Shown here: one piece after another, positions 14,083 to 17,726 of the stretch
Numbering within the stretch: position 1 is the first letter of the stretch
How the letters are laid out: every line of letters starts with the position of its first letter
Origin: QHBQ01 sp038230695
GTDB taxonomy: Bacteria > Chloroflexota > Chloroflexia > QHBQ01
Length of the DNA: 17,726 nucleotides
Direction of reading: 5' to 3'
Assembly (NCBI GenBank): GCA_038230695.1
Contig: JBBRMT010000085.1
Span: forward strand, 1 to 17,726
Program-made: the position numbers and the translations under genes
Notes under the pieces: generated by a model
What the model saw: the letters and a program-made list of their open reading frames with translations, nothing else
The model's database searches: none
What the model was told of the DNA's origin: nothing

Positions 14083-14490
14083 ATGACCGACACACATACA
14101 CTCCGAGGGCTCGCCACGGTCAGTTTTTACGCTGCTGATGTGGATGCAGCGAAGAAGTGGTACACCGAGCTATTGGGCATCGACCCATACTTCGAGCGCC
14201 CAGGGTATGCGGAGTTTCGCCTTGGCGACTACCAGCACGAACTGGGCATCATAGACAGTAGTTACGCACCAAAAGGTGCAGCGGCTAGCCCAGCCGGTGC
14301 TATCGTGTACTGGCACGTTGACAATGTGCCGGTAACTATCGAGAAGCTGATAGCCATGGGCGCAAAAGAAAATGAGGCGCTCCGAGAACGCGGCGGTGGA
14401 TTTGTCACTGCTTCCGTAGTTGACCCTTTCGGGAACATCCTTGGCATTATGAATAACCCACACTACCTGGAAGTTCTAGTAGGTCATTAA
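14083..14490 (+). CDS. VOC superfamily (glyoxalase/bleomycin-resistance fold) protein
   Basis: A 135-residue protein with the two beta-alpha-beta-beta-beta modules of the vicinal oxygen chelate fold. Module 1 shows TVSFYAADVDAAKKWYTELLGIDPYF and a strand with HELGII; module 2 shows GAIVYWHVDNVPVTIEKLIAMGA and SVVDPFGNILGIMNNP. Of the four metal ligands usual in glyoxalase I, only positions matching the Glu of HELGI and the His of YWHVD can be lined up. The others are replaced, so its activity and metal use are uncertain. AAGGAG lies ten bases before ATG 14083. The gene stands alone between two copies of a 43-bp direct repeat, suggesting it was acquired or duplicated as a unit. No antibiotic-resistance role should be inferred from the family name. 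Confidence 0.85.
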   Translation: MTDTHTLRGLATVSFYAADVDAAKKWYTELLGIDPYFERPGYAEFRLGDYQHELGIIDSSYAPKGAAASPAGAIVYWHVDNVPVTIEKLIAMGAKENEALRERGGGFVTASVVDPFGNILGIMNNPHYLEVLVGH

Positions 14491-14513
14491 GCGATAACTG
14501 CTCATTCTAATGC

Positions 14514-14556
14514 CAAATAGCTTTGGTGATAGTGTAAATTGGGCCAGGGCGAACTA
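14514..14556 (+). repeat. 43-bp direct repeat, copy 2 (downstream of the VOC gene)
   Basis: This is the second copy of the repeat at 13999-14041. It belongs to a larger unit bounded by the inverted 9-mers CCAAATAGC (14513-14521) and GCTATTTGG (14589-14597), so an 85-bp miniature element can be drawn from 14513 to 14597. Its right end touches the -10 box of mnmA. Confidence 0.8.
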
Positions 14557-14596
14557 TTGCACGCCCCTACGAAATACACCCTCTCCTCGGCTATTT

Positions 14597-14604
14597 GGTA
14601 TAAT
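14597..14604 (+). promoter_or_regulatory. Extended -10 promoter of mnmA
   Basis: TATAAT (14599-14604) is preceded by TGG, giving an extended -10. No -35 match is seen at the right distance. The box abuts the right inverted 9-mer of the miniature repeat, so the repeat may have supplied or altered this promoter. Confidence 0.5.
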
Positions 14605-14677
14605 ATAGGCGATGCTGGCTAACTATGCCGGGCATCGCCTGTTTGTGTGCAGATATTTTTGGAAGGGAATGTTACAG

Positions 14678-15793
14678 GTGAGCGAGACGGTAATTGTCGC
14701 CATGAGCGGCGGGGTGGATAGCAGCCTGGCGGTCGGCCTGCTCAAGGAGCAGGGTTACGATGTGGTGGGTGTGCATATGCGGCTCTCCTCCTACGATGAG
14801 GGCGCAGACGATGGCCTGAGCGTGAGCGCGGCTGGGGTCGGGATGCTCAACAAGCAGTGCTGCTCGATTGATGCCGCCAACGATGCCCGCGCCGTCTGCG
14901 CCCGCCTCGCTGTGCCTTTCTACGTGCTGAACTTTGAGAACGAGTTTCAGGAGTCGGTGATTGATTACTTCACCGCTGAGTACGAAGCGGGCCGCACCCC
15001 TAACCCGTGCCTGGCCTGCAACCGCTACCTCAAGTTTCACTTTCTGATGCGTAAGGCGATGGCTCTGGGCGCAGATTATCTTGCCACCGGCCACTATGCC
15101 CGCATCCGCCGCGACCCCGTGACCGGCGAAACCGCGCTGCTCAAGGCCAATGACCCCACCAAGGATCAGTCATACGCCCTATATATGCTCGACCACGACA
15201 CCCTGGCCCACACCCTGCTGCCCATTGGCGAGTACCCCAAGAGCCGCGTGCGCGAACTTGCCAGCGAGTTGGGACTGATTACCGCCCACAAGCCGGAGAG
15301 CATGGACATCTGCTTCATCCCCAGCGGCGATTACCGCAACTTCATCAAGAAGCACGGCAGTGGCGACCCCGCCAGTTACGCGCCCGGCCCTATCTACGAC
15401 ACCGGCGGTGCCCTGGTTGGCGAACACAATGGGCTGCCTTTCTACACCATCGGTCAGCGCAAGGGTCTGGGTCTGGCGACTGGCGCACCCCTCTATGTGG
15501 TGGACATGGATACCGCCCGCAACACCCTGGTGGTCGGCCCCGTAGACGCGCTGCTCAAGGGTGAGCTAGTCGCGGGTGAAGTTAGCTACACTATTGCCAA
15601 CCCGCCCGCTGCTACCTTCCGCGCTGGGGTCAAGGTACGCTACCGCGCCCCCGAAGTTGCCGCCACCGTCACTCCGCTGCCCGATGGTCGCGCCCACGTC
15701 AGCTTCGACGTGCCGCAGCGGGCAATCACTCCAGGGCAGGCGGTGGTGTTCTACTCCGATGATCGGGTGCTAGGTGGAGGAACGATTCTTTAG
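14678..15793 (+). CDS. mnmA: tRNA-specific 2-thiouridylase MnmA
   Basis: A 371-residue enzyme that, with a sulfur relay, converts uridine 34 to 2-thiouridine in tRNAs for Glu, Gln and Lys, using ATP to adenylate the base. The PP-loop SGGVDSS is at 10-16. The nucleophilic Cys114 lies in PNPCLACNRYLKF, the persulfide-carrying Cys212 in SMDICFIPSGDYRNF, and ATGHYAR (136-142) and KDQSYAL (162-168) are also present. PFYTIGQRKGLG and the C-terminal beta-barrel with PGQAVVFY complete the family layout. I prefer GTG 14678 because GGAAGGG (14661-14667) lies ten bases upstream; ATG 14669 is possible but only one base from that site. The TAG stop is the first triplet before the heptamer inverted-repeat arm at 15793. 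Confidence 0.95.
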   Translation: MSETVIVAMSGGVDSSLAVGLLKEQGYDVVGVHMRLSSYDEGADDGLSVSAAGVGMLNKQCCSIDAANDARAVCARLAVPFYVLNFENEFQESVIDYFTAEYEAGRTPNPCLACNRYLKFHFLMRKAMALGADYLATGHYARIRRDPVTGETALLKANDPTKDQSYALYMLDHDTLAHTLLPIGEYPKSRVRELASELGLITAHKPESMDICFIPSGDYRNFIKKHGSGDPASYAPGPIYDTGGALVGEHNGLPFYTIGQRKGLGLATGAPLYVVDMDTARNTLVVGPVDALLKGELVAGEVSYTIANPPAATFRAGVKVRYRAPEVAATVTPLPDGRAHVSFDVPQRAITPGQAVVFYSDDRVLGGGTIL

Positions 15794-15824
15794 TTTTGAG
15801 TTTTGAGTTTTGAGTTTTGAGTTA
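15793..15824 (+). repeat. Left arm: TTTTGAG heptamer array (4 units)
   Basis: Four perfect TTTTGAG units (15794-15821) follow directly on the mnmA stop codon. The three bases TTA and a degenerate unit (TTACGAG) lead into the four-helix-bundle gene, and the GAGG of that unit may serve as its ribosome-binding site. Confidence 0.9.
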
Positions 15825-15835
15825 CGAGGATGCTG

Positions 15836-16183
15836 ATGCCAACAGGTACAATATATACAAAGAGTTTTGACTTTGCTCTACTCATCATTGAGCTATATCG
15901 TACCCTTGTGGAGCAACGCGAGTTCGTCATTTCAAAGCAACTGCTGCGTAGTGGCACTAGCATTGGAGCTAACGTAGAGGAAGTTAGCGCCGCGCAAAGT
16001 CGCAAGGATTTTCTTTCGAAGATGGCAATTGCATCGAAAGAAGCGCGAGAAACAAAGTATTGGCTGCGTCTCCTGCAACAATCAAGGCTTACAAGCATAG
16101 ACGTTAGCAGCGAGCTATCACAGCTCAATGAAATCATCCTTATTCTCACCTCAATAGTGAAAACCACTGGGGAGAACTCTTGA
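15836..16183 (+). CDS. Four-helix-bundle protein (S23/IVP family)
   Basis: A 115-residue all-helical protein of the family first known from open frames inside 23S rRNA intervening sequences (S23/IVP); related bundles include the accessory protein of diversity-generating retroelements. The signature LLRSGTSIGANVEE (about 40-53), AQSRKDFLSKMAIASKEARETKYWLRLL and the final helix LNEIILILTSIVK are all present. Basic residues in helices 2 and 3 suggest nucleic-acid binding, but the function of the family is not settled. ATG 15836 has GAGG six bases upstream; ATG 15830 would touch that site. Its AT-richer codons (ATT, AAA, TCA, AGC mix) differ from the GC-rich genes on both sides. It is enclosed by 32-bp inverted repeats. 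Confidence 0.92.
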   Translation: MPTGTIYTKSFDFALLIIELYRTLVEQREFVISKQLLRSGTSIGANVEEVSAAQSRKDFLSKMAIASKEARETKYWLRLLQQSRLTSIDVSSELSQLNEIILILTSIVKTTGENS

Positions 16184-16193
16184 TGCAGTGTTC

Positions 16194-16229
16194 TAACTCA
16201 AAACTCAAAACTCAAAACTCAAAACTCAA
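16194..16229 (-). repeat. Right arm: CTCAAAA heptamer array (4 units plus partial)
   Basis: Four perfect CTCAAAA units (16197-16224) are preceded by TAA and followed by CTCAA. They are the exact reverse complement of the left arm. The next gene begins at 16233. Confidence 0.9.
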
Positions 16230-16232
16230 GCA

Positions 16233-16481
16233 GTGACCCCATCCCTAATAGTCTACATCCTCCCCCCCGCCATCTACGCCCTGCTCTTCCACTTCTTCTG
16301 GGGCAGGGGCTATGGGCAGATGGCGCTATATCTTGCTGCCAGCCTGCTCGGTTTTGCGGCGGGCGTGTTGGTGGCAAGGTTCTTGCACTCTAGCTGGCTG
16401 TCGCTGGGCGACGTGCCAGTGCTTGAAGGTTCGCTGGGGGCGCTGGCCGCCTTGTTGCTTGCGCGTAGGTTGCTGATATGA
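16233..16481 (+). CDS. Small membrane protein, unknown function
   Basis: I do not recognise this 82-residue protein. It has three hydrophobic segments (about 4-23, 30-50 and 64-81) with short polar links (WGRGYGQ; HSSWLSLGDVP), so it should be an integral inner-membrane protein. The GTG at 16233 is the only start that keeps the first membrane segment, yet no ribosome-binding site precedes it: the upstream bases are the heptamer arm, and an in-frame TAA lies at 16194-16196. The original leader may have been displaced by the cassette. The codon pattern and absence of stops support it as a real gene. Its last codons overlap the next promoter. Confidence 0.65.
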   Translation: MTPSLIVYILPPAIYALLFHFFWGRGYGQMALYLAASLLGFAAGVLVARFLHSSWLSLGDVPVLEGSLGALAALLLARRLLI

Positions 16482-16487
16482 TATAAT
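16459..16487 (+). promoter_or_regulatory. Promoter of the two-TM protein gene
   Basis: TTGCGC (16459-16464), a 17-nt spacer, TATAAT (16482-16487), with TGA just before the -10. It straddles the stop codon of the preceding small membrane protein gene. The leader to ATG 16545 is about 50 nt. Confidence 0.68.
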
Positions 16488-16544
16488 CCAGCAACTTTGT
16501 AGCTAAAAGCAACAATGCTACACCATCATAAAGGAGCAGTCCAC

Positions 16545-16946
16545 ATGGTGCTAAAGATTATTGGCGGCGTAGTAATAGCCATCCTGGTGCTGATCGGCCT
16601 CGGCTTCCTACTGGCCTGGATCTATCCCGACATGAACTTTCGCTCGATCGGGAGTATGCGCGATCTAGCAGTCGTGCTTATGTCCTTCTTCTCATGTATC
16701 GGTAGCATCCTTTTCGCCGCCCTCATAGGCGTGCTGATCTGGATTGGCCTGATCATCAAGAACAACGTTGGGCCTTTGCTCGACAACGCCGCCGACACCG
16801 CCCGCACGGCGAAAGGTACGGCCGTGTTCGTCAGCGAAGGGGTAGTTACCCCCATTATCAAGGTGGCAGGCGCAGCCGCCGGGGTGAAGGCCGCCGTGCA
16901 GTCGCTATTCCAGCGTAAGCCGAAGCCCACCGAACCACCCAAGTAG
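16545..16946 (+). CDS. Two-TM membrane protein with amphipathic C-terminal part, unknown function
   Basis: A 133-residue protein I cannot assign to a family. Two hydrophobic segments (about 5-26 and 43-71) are joined by a short loop (YPDMNFRSIGSMRD). They are followed by an Ala/Thr/Val-rich amphipathic stretch (NAADTARTAKGTAVFVSEGVV, KVAGAAAGVKAAVQSLF) and a basic, proline-rich tail. ATG 16545 has AAGGAG eight bases upstream. The Ala-rich stretch with AADTARTAKGT recalls the repeats of the YtxH/LEA-like protein encoded next, so both may belong to a cell-envelope stress group. It has its own promoter and is followed by a hairpin ending in TTTTC. Confidence 0.75.
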   Translation: MVLKIIGGVVIAILVLIGLGFLLAWIYPDMNFRSIGSMRDLAVVLMSFFSCIGSILFAALIGVLIWIGLIIKNNVGPLLDNAADTARTAKGTAVFVSEGVVTPIIKVAGAAAGVKAAVQSLFQRKPKPTEPPK

Positions 16947-16980
16947 GCGTGCGCCCGCGCATCTCCATCGTCATTCACCT

Positions 16981-16998
16981 GAGCGTAGTAATACGCTC
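16981..16998 (+). repeat. Perfect 7-bp hairpin
   Basis: GAGCGTA and TACGCTC flank a GTAA loop. No T-run follows, so on its own it is not a typical terminator. It stands 35 nt after the stop codon of the two-TM protein gene and may protect the 3' end of its mRNA. Confidence 0.5.
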
Positions 16999-17035
16999 TC
17001 AGGGAGTGTCTGATAAGCCCTGGTGTAGTTGGTAC

Positions 17036-17060
17036 GGGCGAACCGTTGTTCGCCCTTTTC
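17036..17060 (+). terminator. GGGCGAAC palindrome acting as a likely terminator
   Basis: GGGCGAAC (17036-17043) and GTTCGCCC (17048-17055) form a perfect 8-bp stem with a 4-nt loop, followed by TTTTC. The sequence belongs to the GGGCG...CGCCC repeat family seen through the window, so here a repeat appears to double as terminator for the two-TM protein gene. Confidence 0.6.
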
Positions 17061-17132
17061 AGATACTTTCTAATCATTGTGGGTTGATTTACAAGCAGTT
17101 GATGTTTTTAGCAAAGAGAGGAGCAATAAATC

Positions 17133-17726
17133 ATGGCAAAAGACAACGGTAACGATGCCAGCTTCATCCTGGGGTTGGCCCTGGGTGCAGCGATCGGCGC
17201 GGGGGTAGCTATCGTAATGGCCCCACAGAAGGGCGAGGAGACTCGCGACCAACTGATGCACGGTGGCATCGAACTTAGTAACCGGGTGAAGGCCACCGCT
17301 GGCGATGTCGCGGGGCGAGTTGGCGAGGTGGCTGGTGATGTTGCCGCCCGCGTTGGCGATGCCGCTCACACCGCAGGCGACCGCGTGCAAAGCGTAGCCG
17401 CGCCGGTGGTAGAGCGAGTGCAGGAAGTAACCAGCAGCATCGGCCAGAAGGCAAGCGATGCCGCTACCGCCGTGGGTGACACTGCCGGAAACGTCGCCGC
17501 CACGGTGAAGGATACCGCCAGTAATGCCGCTACCGCCGTTGGTAACACCGCAGGAAACGTCGCCGCAGCAGTAAAGGATACGGCCAGCAATGCGTCCAGC
17601 GCAGCCGGAGATGCCGCCGGAAACGCCGCAGCGGCGGTGAAGGATACCGTAGCAAATGCCACGGGTGCGACCAAGGACAAGGCGGATCAGGCTGCTGCCA
17701 CCGCAACCAGCAAGGCGGAGAACGCC
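17133..17726 (+). CDS. YtxH-type protein with LEA-like 22-residue repeats (3' end outside window)
   Basis: 198 codons are visible without a stop. ATG 17133 has AGAGAGGAG ending nine bases upstream. Residues 11-31 (FILGLALGAAIGAGVAIVMAP) form a glycine-zipper membrane segment followed by QKGEETRDQL, the YtxH-family signature. The rest is a very Ala/Thr/Asp/Lys-rich helix with no hydrophobic core. It contains three tandem 22-residue repeats at 108-129, 130-151 and 152-173 (pattern S-N-A-A-T-A-V-G-x-T-A-G-N-V-A-A-x-V-K-D-T-A), like the 11-mer-based repeats of group 3 LEA proteins. YtxH relatives are often induced by general stress. A role in membrane or desiccation protection is an inference. 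Confidence 0.88.
   Translation, partial: MAKDNGNDASFILGLALGAAIGAGVAIVMAPQKGEETRDQLMHGGIELSNRVKATAGDVAGRVGEVAGDVAARVGDAAHTAGDRVQSVAAPVVERVQEVTSSIGQKASDAATAVGDTAGNVAATVKDTASNAATAVGNTAGNVAAAVKDTASNASSAAGDAAGNAAAAVKDTVANATGATKDKADQAAATATSKAENA
17454..17651 (+). repeat. 66-bp tandem repeat within the YtxH/LEA-like gene
   Basis: Three 66-bp units, each coding for 22 residues, run from 17454 to 17651. They diverge mostly at third codon positions and at a few Ala/Thr/Ser swaps, so the repeat is kept at protein level. Copy number could vary between strains. Confidence 0.8.

Larger units (their letters stand above)
15793..16225 (+). mobile_element. Heptamer inverted-repeat cassette carrying a four-helix-bundle gene
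   Basis: The left arm 15793-15824 consists of G, four TTTTGAG units and TTA. The right arm 16194-16225 is its exact reverse complement (TAA, four CTCAAAA units, C). The 32-bp perfect inverted repeat encloses 369 nt that contain only the four-helix-bundle gene. The left arm begins on the last base of the mnmA stop codon. The right arm runs to within eight bases of the next start codon. No target duplication and no transposase are visible. If transcribed from mnmA, the arms could pair into a long duplex with the gene in the loop, as in the intervening sequences of 23S rRNA that carry homologous genes. Mobility is inferred from this form only. Confidence 0.65.

Noticed and set aside
14083..14490. 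Calling the VOC protein a bleomycin- or fosfomycin-resistance enzyme
   Set aside because: The fold is shared by many functions and two of the four usual metal ligands are missing; there is no supporting context.
15793..16229. Heptamer arrays considered as a CRISPR array
   Set aside because: The units are contiguous 7-mers without spacers, and no cas genes are present.
16949..17152. A 67-codon open frame between the two-TM protein and YtxH genes
   Set aside because: It spans two hairpins and overlaps the YtxH ribosome-binding site and start in another frame, and it has no start signal of its own.
1..17726. tRNA, rRNA and riboswitch genes
   Set aside because: I found no cloverleaf with a CCA-adjacent acceptor, no rRNA signature and no recognisable riboswitch core by reading; a covariance-model search was not possible here.

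Overview
The window (about 58-60% GC by eye) looks like chromosomal DNA of a free-living bacterium, most plausibly Chloroflexota. The reasons are indirect: LppX/LprAFG-type lipoproteins, DUF885 metallopeptidase-like proteins, a DUF4388/GTPase/roadblock cluster, a cyclase-AAA-TPR giant, and intergenic spaces full of short GC palindromes and 7-nt tandem repeats. No marker here fixes the phylum and I ran no search.

Layout. (1) 2-895: the 3' end of valyl-tRNA synthetase (valS), carrying an in-frame duplicated palindromic repeat. (2) 896-1298: a repeat-rich spacer with no convincing gene. (3) 1299-4229, minus strand: a membrane-anchored alpha/beta hydrolase and two related lipoproteins. The two lipoprotein genes have promoters of identical geometry (TTGACG, 18 nt, TATAAT). 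(4) 4558-8057, plus strand: two tandem paralogous DUF885 proteins with HExxxGH and EGWAH motifs, ending at a strong terminator shared with the converging gene. (5) 8158-11679, minus strand: a 1173-residue zinc-ribbon, class III cyclase, AAA-type ATPase and TPR protein. It is transcribed divergently from (6) 11871-13863: a DUF4388 protein, an MglA/Ras-like GTPase and a roadblock/LC7 protein, very likely one signalling module. (7) 14083-14490: a VOC-fold protein bracketed by 43-bp direct repeats. (8) 14678-15793: mnmA. (9) 15793-16225: a four-helix-bundle (S23/IVP-like) gene held exactly between 32-bp perfect inverted repeats built from a TTTTGAG heptamer. (10) 16233-17726: three small membrane or membrane-associated proteins, the last a YtxH/LEA-like repeat protein cut by the window edge.

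The most striking signals lie between or within genes. The four-helix-bundle cassette resembles the intervening sequences of 23S rRNA but sits in an mRNA context. Heptamer tandem arrays of three different sequences occur at gene 3' ends, and at two of them the array supplies the stop codon. A REP-like palindrome has been domesticated into the valS coding sequence.
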